A stretch of DNA of 39,925 nucleotides, from NCBI GenBank assembly GCA_009779995.1, contig WRDW01000016.1, forward strand, positions 1 to 39,925, in the 5' to 3' direction. The first letter of the stretch is position 1, and the number at the start of each line of letters is the position of its first letter. Source of the stretch: Oscillospiraceae bacterium (lineage in GTDB: Bacteria > Bacillota > Clostridia > Oscillospirales > Acutalibacteraceae). Made by a program: the position numbers and the translations under genes. Shown piece by piece: positions 31,437-39,362 of the stretch. The notes beneath the pieces were generated by a model. That model searched no databases. It was not told the DNA's origin and saw only the letters and a program-made list of their open reading frames with translations.

Positions 31437-32375
31437 TTACCGCCTTTGCTCGTTTTCCATACAGCCCCCCTCTTCAGAGGGGGGTGGCGCGCAGCGCCGG
31501 GGGGTGTCCAATTTCATCGCGGCCCGCACCGCCCCCCACTCCGGCGCAACAGGCAGCAGATCCGCTTCTCTTCCAAGCGCCGCGCAAAACGCCTCCCGGT
31601 ACGCCGCGCTGTTCTGGAACATTCCGCCCCAGAGCCCCAATTTCGTTTTATCCGGCAGATTGCGCAGCAGCGCCCGCACCGTTTCGGCAAAGCTCGCGGC
31701 GCAGCGAGAGACGATTCCCCGGGCGATTTGATCCTCGCATTGCAATACCTCGCGCGCAAACGCGGCGATCTCGCGCGGCTCCTTCGGCGGGCCGTAGAAC
31801 AAGTCAATCAGCTCCTCCGGGGAGGTCAGCCGCACGCCGTAATGCCGGCACAGCGCCTCGGAAAGCGCCGTCTGCGGCCCGCTGCTTTCCAGCCCCCGCA
31901 GCCCCGCGCGTATCCCCTCCCACGCGACATGGAACCCGCTGCCCTCGTCGCCCAGCAGCCAGCCCCAGCCGCCCATCGTGAGAATGTGCCCGGCCTCCCC
32001 GGCCCTGCCCGCCGCCATCGAGCCCGTGCCCGCGATCGCCACGGCGCACGGCCCCTGCACATCCATTGCTTCCAGCGCGATGAACAAATCGCTGTCCATC
32101 GCCAGATACTCCGGCTCTAGGATACCCCCGCAAAGCGCGCGCAGTTCCTCCTCCGGCGCGGGCACCGAAAGCGCGGCGTTGCCGATAAAGGCGGCGTGCA
32201 CCGGGAAATTGAATTGCTCCATAATGCTCTGCAAGCTCCTGCGGGCATTGTCAAGCCCCACAGAGCGATAGTTCAAACTCCCCGCGCCCGCGAAAGCCAC
32301 GGCTTCGCCCCGCGCGCCGGTGAGCACCGCGCGCGTATCCGAGCCGCCGCCGTCAATGCCGAGGAAGTAATGCAT
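31437..32375 (-). CDS. BadF/BadG-type N-acetylglucosamine kinase
   Basis: A 312-residue ASKHA-fold kinase. ATG 32375 is chosen because GGAGG lies four bases upstream and the family starts with this FLGIDGGGSDTRAVL motif; the frame extends further upstream without a site. The second phosphate loop is AIAGTGSMAAGR near residue 113, followed by GGWGWLLGDEGSGFHVAWEGIRA. This group includes GlcNAc kinases. The last 20 or so residues (TPRRCAPPPSEEGG and after) are encoded by a hairpin repeat and look foreign to the family. It is the first gene of the amino-sugar operon, with a promoter at 32422-32450 and a palindrome in its leader. Confidence 0.85.
   Translation of the reverse strand: MHYFLGIDGGGSDTRAVLTGARGEAVAFAGAGSLNYRSVGLDNARRSLQSIMEQFNFPVHAAFIGNAALSVPAPEEELRALCGGILEPEYLAMDSDLFIALEAMDVQGPCAVAIAGTGSMAAGRAGEAGHILTMGGWGWLLGDEGSGFHVAWEGIRAGLRGLESSGPQTALSEALCRHYGVRLTSPEELIDLFYGPPKEPREIAAFAREVLQCEDQIARGIVSRCAASFAETVRALLRNLPDKTKLGLWGGMFQNSAAYREAFCAALGREADLLPVAPEWGAVRAAMKLDTPRRCAPPPSEEGGCMENEQRR
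31465..31505. repeat. C-run/G-run hairpin repeat at the kinase 3' end
   Basis: A perfect 9-bp stem CCCCCCTCT (31465-31473) and AGAGGGGGG (31476-31484) is followed by GGCGC/GCGCC (31486-31498) and a G-run. It is translated as the kinase C-terminus and resembles the hairpins at 29275-29401. Confidence 0.65.
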
Positions 32376-32393
32376 ATGGCCTCCAAAAACTAA

Positions 32394-32420
32394 AGCCCGG
32401 AGCCTGCAGGCCCCGAGGCT
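32394..32420 (-). promoter_or_regulatory. Palindrome in the amino-sugar operon leader
   Basis: An imperfect 27-base palindrome centred on CCTGCAGG (AGCCCGGAGCCTG and its near-complement) lies between the predicted transcription start and the kinase ATG. It fits a repressor operator or an RNA hairpin; there is no T-run for a terminator. Confidence 0.5.
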
Positions 32421-32421
32421 A

Positions 32422-32450
32422 ATTTTAACATTATAAGAACCGAAAGTCAA
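32422..32450 (-). promoter_or_regulatory. Promoter of the amino-sugar operon
   Basis: Minus strand TTGACT (32450-32445), 17 bases, TAAAAT (32427-32422). A TATAAT-like word inside the spacer is too close to this -35 to be used with it. Confidence 0.6.
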
Positions 32451-32481
32451 TGGCTTTAGTACATTCTGTGTGAAATTGCGC

Positions 32482-32510
32482 TTGCGCCGGGGGAATGGGT
32501 GTGATATAAT
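32482..32510 (+). promoter_or_regulatory. Promoter of the HpaI-type aldolase gene
   Basis: TTGCGC (32482-32487), 17 bases, TATAAT (32505-32510). It is divergent from the amino-sugar promoter, with about 30 bases between them, so the two could share regulation. Confidence 0.75.
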
Positions 32511-32536
32511 GAACAAAACAAAGCAGGAGGCCCATT

Positions 32537-33346
32537 ATGAACCGCCACGAACTCAAACAGGCCATGGCTGAAGGCCGCAGGGTATACGGCACGCTGATTT
32601 GCTCGCCGTCCCCCCAGCTGGCCGGGCAGATCCACAAGGCGAAGCTGGACTTCGTCATGCTGGACGACGAGCACATGCCCACTGACCCCCTGACGCGCGG
32701 CTGGATGCTGCGCTGCTACCGGGCGATGGGGATTGCGCCCATCGTGCGCATCGGCTCGTGCAGCTATGGAGAGGCCTTCCGGGCCGTGGAGCACGGTGCC
32801 GAGGGGGTGCTCGCGCCGTACATCGAGACGGTTGAGGAAGTGCGCACGCTCATCGCGGCTGTGAAATATCGCCCATTGAAGGGAGAGCGCCTGCGCGGCG
32901 TACTGGACGGTTCGATTGCGCTTTCGCCCAAAGAAGAAGAATATTTCCGGCGCTACAACGACGGCAACCTGGTGATTCTCAATATCGAGAGCCGCTTCGC
33001 CGCGGAAAACCTCGAAGCCCTGCTGCTGCCCGGCGTGGACGCCGTATTCGTCGGCCCGCACGACCTGTCCATCAACCTGGGACGCCCCGAGGAGTACGAC
33101 CATCCCCTATATCTTGCGTATATTGACAAGATCATCGCAACCTGCCGCGCAAAGGGCGTAGGCGTGGGCTGCCACAGCGCATGGGATTTAGCCCGGCAAG
33201 CCGAATGGGCCCGCCGGGGCATGAATATCACCATGTGGAACAGCGACATGGGGCTGTTCGTGCGGGGGATCAACGAGGATTTCGCCTGGGTGCGGCGGGA
33301 GCTGGGCGAGGATGTTGGGGAGGCCGGGGGCACGGTGACGATTTAA
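32537..33346 (+). CDS. HpcH/HpaI-family class II aldolase
   Basis: A 269-residue protein; AGGAGG (32525-32530) precedes ATG 32537. The family cleaves 2-keto-3-deoxy acids (for example 2-keto-3-deoxyglucarate or 4-hydroxy-2-oxoheptanedioate) to pyruvate and an aldehyde, using a divalent metal. Landmarks are GTLICSPSPQLAGQI, DFVMLDDEHMP, PIVRIGSCSYG, and the metal-binding Glu and Asp in VILNIESRFAAEN and FVGPHDLSINLG (residues about 145-180). The C-terminus has the usual GVGVGCHSAWD and GMNITMWNSDMG. It could serve the uronate pathway ending at KduD, though its aldehyde substrate is not known. It is alone on its transcript and converges on the AraC gene with 18 bases between. Confidence 0.85.
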   Translation: MNRHELKQAMAEGRRVYGTLICSPSPQLAGQIHKAKLDFVMLDDEHMPTDPLTRGWMLRCYRAMGIAPIVRIGSCSYGEAFRAVEHGAEGVLAPYIETVEEVRTLIAAVKYRPLKGERLRGVLDGSIALSPKEEEYFRRYNDGNLVILNIESRFAAENLEALLLPGVDAVFVGPHDLSINLGRPEEYDHPLYLAYIDKIIATCRAKGVGVGCHSAWDLARQAEWARRGMNITMWNSDMGLFVRGINEDFAWVRRELGEDVGEAGGTVTI

Positions 33347-33364
33347 GCTCAATGCAGGACACGC

Positions 33365-34309
33365 CTATTCATCCCTTATCAATACAGGCAGCACCGCCGC
33401 ATACAGCCGTCCAGATTTCATGAGCAGCGGATTTAATCTGCCGGTGTAGTAAATATCAATTGTCTCTTCGCCCGAGCACATGCAAAATTTCAATGGTTCT
33501 TCAATGTAACGCACATGGAAGGCCATGGCCGGTTCGTGCGCTTCGCTCTGCGTGATGACGCCCAGTGTGTTCATGTCCAGGCACACGACCGCCTTCTGTT
33601 GTGCTGTTGGCAATGAAAACGAAACCAGTAAAAGCGCCGCCTGTTCTTTTGACAGGCTGAACGTCATAGCGGCGCCGTGCCTATGATCGAAGATTTGACT
33701 CAACTCGAATTTTGGATTGCCCGTGTCGCCCGTGAGAAAATACGCATCGGATAAGTCCCAGTCGTCCGTACCTTGCGGCAGCATCGCCGCCGCCCTGTAC
33801 CCGTCGGTGGCGCAGTATACACCGCCGCGTTCCGAAACACTCTGTGCCCATGGGAGCCTTTCACTCTTGCATACTATTTGCCGCAGAAGGATCTCCGCGT
33901 TTTCGATATTGTAGTATTCCATACGCTCTACTCCTTTTTCCGAAAAAATAAGTGTGAAAGCAAAGCGATGAAATGAATTGGGCAGGACATTGGATTTTCG
34001 CATGACAGACGGAGCTGCCCCGTGAAAATTCTTGAACGCGCAGCCGAAGGCGGACGCCGAATCATAGCCGTATTTAGTGGCGATGTCGATGATCTTCTCG
34101 TTTGTCTGCCTGATGTCCTGCGCCGCCTGCGTCAGCCTCCTTTTCCGTATGTATTCCGACAGCGTAATATCGGTTATGTTTGTGAAAATCCTCTGGAACA
34201 TCCCCTGCGGACTGGCGAATAAAGACGCAATATCGTTGTCGTCCATTTCGCCGTCAAGGTTGTCCTCGATATAATCCAGCACCGCGTTGATCCGTTTCAC
34301 CCAATCCAT
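33365..34309 (-). CDS. AraC-family transcriptional regulator
   Basis: A 314-residue regulator starting at ATG 34309 with AAAGGAGG upstream. The two-HTH AraC domain is N-terminal (residues about 8-108): VKRINAVLDYIEDNLDGE, SLFASPQGMFQRIFTN, then IIDIATKYGYDSASAFGCAFKNFHG with the classic spacing. The C-terminal 200 residues would bind an effector; SERGGVYCATDGY and DLSDAYFLTGDTGNPKFELSQIF are visible but I do not recognise the class. The N-terminal HTH order is that of the SoxS/Rob-like members with a C-terminal sensor. Targets could include the neighbouring aldolase or the aconitase, or neither. Confidence 0.8.
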   Translation of the reverse strand: MDWVKRINAVLDYIEDNLDGEMDDNDIASLFASPQGMFQRIFTNITDITLSEYIRKRRLTQAAQDIRQTNEKIIDIATKYGYDSASAFGCAFKNFHGAAPSVMRKSNVLPNSFHRFAFTLIFSEKGVERMEYYNIENAEILLRQIVCKSERLPWAQSVSERGGVYCATDGYRAAAMLPQGTDDWDLSDAYFLTGDTGNPKFELSQIFDHRHGAAMTFSLSKEQAALLLVSFSLPTAQQKAVVCLDMNTLGVITQSEAHEPAMAFHVRYIEEPLKFCMCSGEETIDIYYTGRLNPLLMKSGRLYAAVLPVLIRDE

Positions 34310-34385
34310 TTTCTTGCCTCCTTTCCGGAAGCTATTTTATCAGGAATGAAGGAGCGCTTCTCCATTTTTCTTGCGCAAAATAACT

Positions 34386-36359
34386 CTACAGATTTTTCGT
34401 ATACGCCAACAGCCCCCCTGCCAGCAGAATCTCCCGCTGGCGGGGGGATAGCTCGTGCCTGAGCATGTAGCTTTCGCCCCTGGTGAGATTTTTCATGATT
34501 ATCACAGTGCCGTTTTCCAGGTGCCCGCGTATGCCCTGGAAGTCCAGCGCGTCGCCGGTTTCGATATGGTCGTAGTCGGCGGCGTCGGCAAAGATGAGGG
34601 GCAGTATCCCCGCGTTGACAAGATTCGCCGCGTGGATGCGGGCGAAAGACTTGACAATCACGGCTTTGACGCCCAAAAACAAGGGCACCAGCGCGGCATG
34701 TTCGCGGCTGGAGCCCTGGCCGTAGTTCGCCCCGCCGATGACGACGCCGCGCCCGGCCTGCTTGCAGTGCTGCGCGAAGTCCGGGTCGCACTGGGCAAAG
34801 CAATATTGTGAAAGATGGGGGATGTTCGAGCGGTAGGGCAATATTTTTGCTCCGGCGGGCATGATGTGGTCTGTAGTGATGTTGTCGCCGACTTTCAGCA
34901 CAGCCCTTGCTGTCAGGTCAGTGGGAAGGGGCTCGCTCCGGGGGAAGGGCTTGATATTCGGGCCGTACTCGATTTCTACTGTGTCTGTTTCAGATCCGGG
35001 CACAGGAGGCTCGATCATGTTGTCGTCGATCAGAAAACGCTCCGGCAGTGTGATGGCCGGGGCCTCGCCGAGGGTCCTGGGGTCGGTGAACAGGCCGGTG
35101 AGGGCGCTTGCGGCGGCGGTCTCCGGGCTGACGAGATACACTAAAGCGTCGGCGGTGCCGGAGCGGCCCTCGAAATTTCTATTGAAAGTGCGCAAACTCA
35201 CCGCGCCGCTGCCGGGGGACTGCCCCATGCCGATGCAGGGCCCGCAGGCGCTCTCCAGGATGCGCGCGCCGGCGGCGATGAGATCGGCCAGGGCGCCGTT
35301 TTGCGCCAGCATGGTGAGCACCTGCTTGCTCCCCGGGGCGATGGAGAGGCTCGCGCCGGGATGGACAGTTTTATTCTTTAGTATTGCCGCGGCTTTGAGC
35401 ATATCCTGCAATGAAGAATTCGTGCAGGAGCCGATGCACACCTGGTCAGCTTTGATGCCAGCGAGCTCTCGCACGGGCTTTATGTTGTCGGGCATGTGGG
35501 GGCAGGCGGCCAGGGGCTCGAGCGCGCTCAGGTCAATTTCAATGACAGCGTCATATTCGGCATTCTCGTCGGGCAGGAGCTCGATCCAGTCCTCTGCCCT
35601 GTCCTGGGCCTTTAGAAATGCCTTCGTGACTTCATCAGAAGGGAACACGGAGCTTGTGGCACCCAGTTCCGCGCCCATGTTGGTGATGGTGGCGCGCTCC
35701 GGCACGGAGAGGCCCGCGACGCCCGGCCCGCCGTATTCGATCACGCGGCCCACGCCGCCCTTGACCGTCAAGCGCCGCAGGACCTCGAGGATGACGTCTT
35801 TTGCTGAGACCCAAGGCTGCAGCGCGCCGGTGAGGCGCACCAGCGTCACCTTCGGCATGGGGATGTGGTAGGCCCCGCCGCCCATCGCCACCGCGACGTC
35901 CAGGCCGCCCGCGCCCATGGCCAGCATACCCAGGCCGCCGCCGGTGGGCGTGTGGCTGTCGGAGCCGAGGAGGGTCTTGCCGGGCACGCCGAAGCGCTCC
36001 AGGTGCACCTGGTGGCAGATGCCGTTGCCCGGCCGGGAGAAAAAGATCCCGTGTTTGCGAGCGCAGGAGCGTATAAACCGGTGGTCGTCGGCGTTCTCGT
36101 AGCCGGACTGCAGGGTGTTGTGGTCGATATAGGCCACGCTGCGTTCCGTCTTGACGCGCGGGACGCCCATGGCCTCGAACTCCAGGTAGGCCATGGTTCC
36201 GGTGGCGTCCTGGGTGAGGGTCTGGTCTACGCGCAGCGCGATGCTTTGTCCAGGACTAGGAAGCATCGCGTTGGCGATCTCGTCGGTGCCGGGGGCGGGG
36301 AGGGTATTTTCCCCAACCAGGTGGGCTTGGATGAGCTTTTGGGTCAGGTTCAGCGGCAT
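34386..36359 (-). CDS. Aconitate hydratase
   Basis: A 657-residue aconitase, converting citrate to isocitrate through cis-aconitate with a 4Fe-4S cluster. The site AAGGAGG precedes ATG 36359. The LLGSDSHTPTGGGLGMLAMGAGGLDVA segment is diagnostic. The cluster cysteines are in GSCTNSS and ACGPCIGMGQ, and the swivel domain follows at the C-terminus with GGANYGQGSSREHAA and SFARIHAANLVNAGILPL. Its length is in the range of the shorter aconitases of Clostridia rather than the roughly 890-residue AcnA of enterics. It has its own promoter and no neighbouring TCA-cycle gene; it probably serves glutamate synthesis. Confidence 0.92.
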   Translation of the reverse strand: MPLNLTQKLIQAHLVGENTLPAPGTDEIANAMLPSPGQSIALRVDQTLTQDATGTMAYLEFEAMGVPRVKTERSVAYIDHNTLQSGYENADDHRFIRSCARKHGIFFSRPGNGICHQVHLERFGVPGKTLLGSDSHTPTGGGLGMLAMGAGGLDVAVAMGGGAYHIPMPKVTLVRLTGALQPWVSAKDVILEVLRRLTVKGGVGRVIEYGGPGVAGLSVPERATITNMGAELGATSSVFPSDEVTKAFLKAQDRAEDWIELLPDENAEYDAVIEIDLSALEPLAACPHMPDNIKPVRELAGIKADQVCIGSCTNSSLQDMLKAAAILKNKTVHPGASLSIAPGSKQVLTMLAQNGALADLIAAGARILESACGPCIGMGQSPGSGAVSLRTFNRNFEGRSGTADALVYLVSPETAAASALTGLFTDPRTLGEAPAITLPERFLIDDNMIEPPVPGSETDTVEIEYGPNIKPFPRSEPLPTDLTARAVLKVGDNITTDHIMPAGAKILPYRSNIPHLSQYCFAQCDPDFAQHCKQAGRGVVIGGANYGQGSSREHAALVPLFLGVKAVIVKSFARIHAANLVNAGILPLIFADAADYDHIETGDALDFQGIRGHLENGTVIIMKNLTRGESYMLRHELSPRQREILLAGGLLAYTKNL

Positions 36360-36385
36360 AAATAGTACCTCCTTCTCTGCCCTAT

Positions 36386-36414
36386 ATTCTACAGGAAAGA
36401 GAGGGAGGTGTCAA
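36386..36414 (-). promoter_or_regulatory. Promoter of the aconitase gene
   Basis: Minus strand TTGACA (36414-36409), 17 bases, TAGAAT (36391-36386). Confidence 0.75.
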
Positions 36415-36470
36415 GGGTACGCGAGCAACAGAAAAATTATGTTATAAAGCAAACAAAGCAAATATTAGCG

Positions 36471-38918
36471 CTACCCCTTCAAAAACCCATACGCAAACAC
36501 CTTCGGCGCAACCGCAGCCCGCAGTTCTTTCACCGCAACGCGGAGTGTTTGTATCAGCGCGTTATACTCCCCGTCCTCGCTCGTGTTTTTCATCCTGCCC
36601 TTGTCGTCGCGGCCCTGGAAGAACGCACGGATGTCATAAAAAGCAGCGTCCGGGTGATACGCCGGGTGGCCGCTCTTTTTGTGATAGAGCTGCCACACAG
36701 CCAGCGCGGCATCCCACACAGCCTTCGCCTCCGGGGAAAGCGCCGCCGGGATCCCCCGTGCTTCCAGCAGCTTCTGCACCGTGTTGAACCGGAAGCTGCG
36801 CAAACTCCCGCATTCCCGCTCCGTGAACGGAATCCAGTGGTTGCCGCCCTGTTCCATGCTCACATTGTTATTGAACACGGTATAAATCATGCAGTCGTCA
36901 ATAAAAGCCTTGTCGCCCTCATAGTCATACACCATGCGCCGAGAAAGCGCCGACACATCCACCCAGTGCCCGCTTGGCGCCAAAAACTGGTCGCGGTCGT
37001 TCAGCCAGGTGGCATCGATGGCTTGACGCACACCATAATAAACGCAACAGATTGAGAAATTCTCTCCCGTTATGTTGGTATACATTTTTTTGCCTATCAA
37101 GCTTCCTGACAGGTCATTTGTGACGAATACAATTCGATTTTGAGAAAACTCGGCTGATTTTAAAGTGAGTATACCCACATTTTTCAATGTTATCCTATCT
37201 GTGAATGGTCGCAACCAATCAATAATGCGTTCACCCTCTTTCGGGCGATAGATCGTTTTTGTCCCGATGAAAACTGATTCCTCATTCTTTTCGTCCCGCG
37301 AAAGATAAATATCGGCGGTGTATTCATTGGTTTCTTCCTTTTCTGCACAATCGTAAACCTTAAAACCAATAGGGAAAGCACCTGTCACATTGTCAAATGT
37401 ATTGGCAGGTACAACAAAGCATTTTAGTAGTCTTGGTTTGAACCATGACCGCATAATTTCGAAATTCGACGCTTGAAGTAATTTAAGCGTCGAAAACTCA
37501 CAAATTTTCGACGCAGGGATTTCCTTGTAAATTCGGACAAGAAAATGGACAGCAAGCTCATTCATACCACGTCCCAGTTCGCGCTCATATTTTGAGTGTA
37601 TTACTGATTCTGCAACACCTGCTTTATGTCTTTTATCGCCAACGATAGTTTTTTGCGAGCCCGCCTCCGCATACGGCGGGTTGATGAACAAGATGAGGCG
37701 CTTGCGCTGTTCGGGGTCGGTGATGATTTCATGGAGCTGGTCGGGGAGCTTGCCGCCTTGGCTTTGCGGGGTGAAATCGTCGTTTAAAAAATCGAACTGG
37801 AAGACATTGTTCAACAAGAGGCCGCTTTCGTGGTTGCGGATGTACTGGTGCATGACCTGCACGTCGGGGAGGTCGAGGGTGGAGGCGTAGATTTGGCGGG
37901 GGTTGGTCAGGCCAACCAACAGGTTACCCGTGCCGGCGGCGCAGTCCCACACGGTGTAGTGCTCCCGCCAGTCGTCGCCGAACGCGGCGGCAATGTATTC
38001 CTGCGCCTTTTGCACCCAAATCTGCGGCGTAAAAAACGCGCCCTTGACCTCGCGGATCTGCGTGGGCACAAGCAGGTCTCGCCGCGACATGATATAGTCA
38101 ATCTCCTTGTCCTGCGGCGGCCTGCGGTATACTGACCAGAATTCGGCGTAACGCTTGCCGCCGTCGCTGAAGCCGAACTCGCTGAACATCAACAACAAAT
38201 CGACTTGTTTGGCGATGCGGTATTTGTGGTGCTTGAGCACGATCTTCAACGTCTGCGCGAGGTCAACCGTTAAGCCCTCTTTGCTGAACAGGTCGGCGAG
38301 GAAAAAGTCGCCGTCGAGCAAGCCCTCTTTCTTGAACGCCTCCCACACTAAGTCATCCAGGGCGATAGTCGGACGTACGGTTTTCAGCCACGTATTGAAG
38401 ATGTGCACAAAGTTGTTGCAGTTGACTTCGAAGCCGCCAAAGTCGCTCTTTGCGTCCGCGAGGCTTTTGGCGAAGTCTTTCAGCGCCGCGTCTTGATCCC
38501 CGAATCGGAAAAGGCGGATATCCGCAACCTGCTCCCGCACCATTTTCATCAAGCGGATAAACCCGTCGGCCGTGTGATTGGAGGGGCGTGTCGTCCAGTC
38601 CACGTCATTCGCGATGAGCAGCCCAAGTACATCATGAAAACGGACGGCGGCGAATTTCTCTTTGTCAAACACGCAAAGCCAGTTGGGGGGCACGGTTTCG
38701 CCCGCGTCATAGACCGGCTTCACCGTGAGTAACAGTTGCGTCAGCATTTCATGCACATCCTGCACGCCGCGTTTTGCCTCGCCCCAGAGCAAATGCCGGA
38801 CGGGGCTTGTCCGCGTGGTCAGGACGAAGTCAATCCGTCCCGGCACATAGTCGTACCTCGGGAAGTAGGTATCGCGCACAGAAGCCTTGTGGGCTTCTTC
38901 GAGGGACTGTTGTGGCAC
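36471..38918 (-). CDS. Single-chain type II restriction-modification protein (type IIG-like)
   Basis: An 815-residue protein starting at GTG 38918, with GGGAGG upstream. The N-terminus has a PD-(D/E)XK-like nuclease pattern: Asp30 in GRIDFVL and Glu47-x-Lys49 in LLWGEAKRG. A helical spacer leads to an N6-adenine methyltransferase: GAFFTPQIWV near 293-302, SAM motif I DCAAGTGNLL at 325-334, and catalytic NPPY at 413-416. The part after residue 420 would hold target recognition; its DNA (about 37030-37660) is clearly more AT-rich than the rest. Such proteins cut and methylate with one chain. A methyltransferase of a phage-exclusion system is the alternative, but no partner genes are seen. It is on its own transcript. 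Confidence 0.8.
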   Translation of the reverse strand: MPQQSLEEAHKASVRDTYFPRYDYVPGRIDFVLTTRTSPVRHLLWGEAKRGVQDVHEMLTQLLLTVKPVYDAGETVPPNWLCVFDKEKFAAVRFHDVLGLLIANDVDWTTRPSNHTADGFIRLMKMVREQVADIRLFRFGDQDAALKDFAKSLADAKSDFGGFEVNCNNFVHIFNTWLKTVRPTIALDDLVWEAFKKEGLLDGDFFLADLFSKEGLTVDLAQTLKIVLKHHKYRIAKQVDLLLMFSEFGFSDGGKRYAEFWSVYRRPPQDKEIDYIMSRRDLLVPTQIREVKGAFFTPQIWVQKAQEYIAAAFGDDWREHYTVWDCAAGTGNLLVGLTNPRQIYASTLDLPDVQVMHQYIRNHESGLLLNNVFQFDFLNDDFTPQSQGGKLPDQLHEIITDPEQRKRLILFINPPYAEAGSQKTIVGDKRHKAGVAESVIHSKYERELGRGMNELAVHFLVRIYKEIPASKICEFSTLKLLQASNFEIMRSWFKPRLLKCFVVPANTFDNVTGAFPIGFKVYDCAEKEETNEYTADIYLSRDEKNEESVFIGTKTIYRPKEGERIIDWLRPFTDRITLKNVGILTLKSAEFSQNRIVFVTNDLSGSLIGKKMYTNITGENFSICCVYYGVRQAIDATWLNDRDQFLAPSGHWVDVSALSRRMVYDYEGDKAFIDDCMIYTVFNNNVSMEQGGNHWIPFTERECGSLRSFRFNTVQKLLEARGIPAALSPEAKAVWDAALAVWQLYHKKSGHPAYHPDAAFYDIRAFFQGRDDKGRMKNTSEDGEYNALIQTLRVAVKELRAAVAPKVFAYGFLKG

Positions 38919-38951
38919 AGCGAAGTTCCTCCCAACTTGCAGGATGCTGCT

Positions 38952-38980
38952 ATTTTACCATATTTTCGCCTGAAAAGCAA
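38952..38980 (-). promoter_or_regulatory. Promoter of the restriction-modification gene
   Basis: Minus strand TTGCTT (38980-38975), 17 bases, TAAAAT (38957-38952). Confidence 0.65.
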
Positions 38981-39078
38981 TAGGCGGGGGAAATTTTGCA
39001 GTTCCGCCCTTCTGCGTTTGTCAGATCACCGACCCGGGCATCCGGACAAAATTTCGGACGCTTCTTTTCATTTTTACC

Positions 39079-39107
39079 TTGACAAAGCCAGGTGAACTCG
39101 CTATAAT
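39079..39107 (+). promoter_or_regulatory. Strong promoter of tRNA-Ser
   Basis: Perfect TTGACA (39079-39084), 17 bases, perfect TATAAT (39102-39107). The leader to the tRNA is about 106 bases, with no clear second structure or frame in it. Confidence 0.85.
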
Positions 39108-39220
39108 AATATAAGTCGATGGCACATACAGACAGTTGTTCGATCGCATAACTTGCTATACCAATACAATTCCAGGCTCTGTGACAGCCTTCCCCCAACA
39201 GAACAGCATATGCGTCAAAC

Positions 39221-39311
39221 GGAGAAGTACTCAAGTTGGTGACGAGGCGCCCCTGCTAAGGGCGTAGGTCGGGTAACCGGCGCGAGGGTTCGAGTCCCTC
39301 CTTCTCCGCCA
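39221..39311 (+). tRNA. tRNA-Ser(GCT)
   Basis: Acceptor arms GGAGAAG (39221-39227) and CTTCTCC (39301-39307) pair fully, followed by discriminator G and an encoded CCA. The anticodon stem CGCCC/GGGCG encloses CTGCTAA, giving anticodon GCT at 39255-39257. A long variable arm follows, as in all serine tRNAs, and the T arm is GAGGG-TTCGAGT-CCCTC. Confidence 0.96.
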
Positions 39312-39322
39312 GTCCAAATAGT

Positions 39323-39355
39323 CATAAGGGCTCCAGAGCCGTTATGGCTATTTTT
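39323..39355 (+). terminator. Terminator after tRNA-Ser
   Basis: CATAAGGGCTC (39323-39333) and GAGCCGTTATG (39336-39346) form a stem with one mismatch, followed by GGCTA and TTTTT (39351-39355). Confidence 0.7.
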
Positions 39356-39362
39356 CATGCCG

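Noticed and set aside
39108-39220. A T-box or other riboswitch in the tRNA-Ser leader
   Set aside because: No T-box sequence or terminator/antiterminator pair is visible, and a leader before a tRNA gene would not need one.
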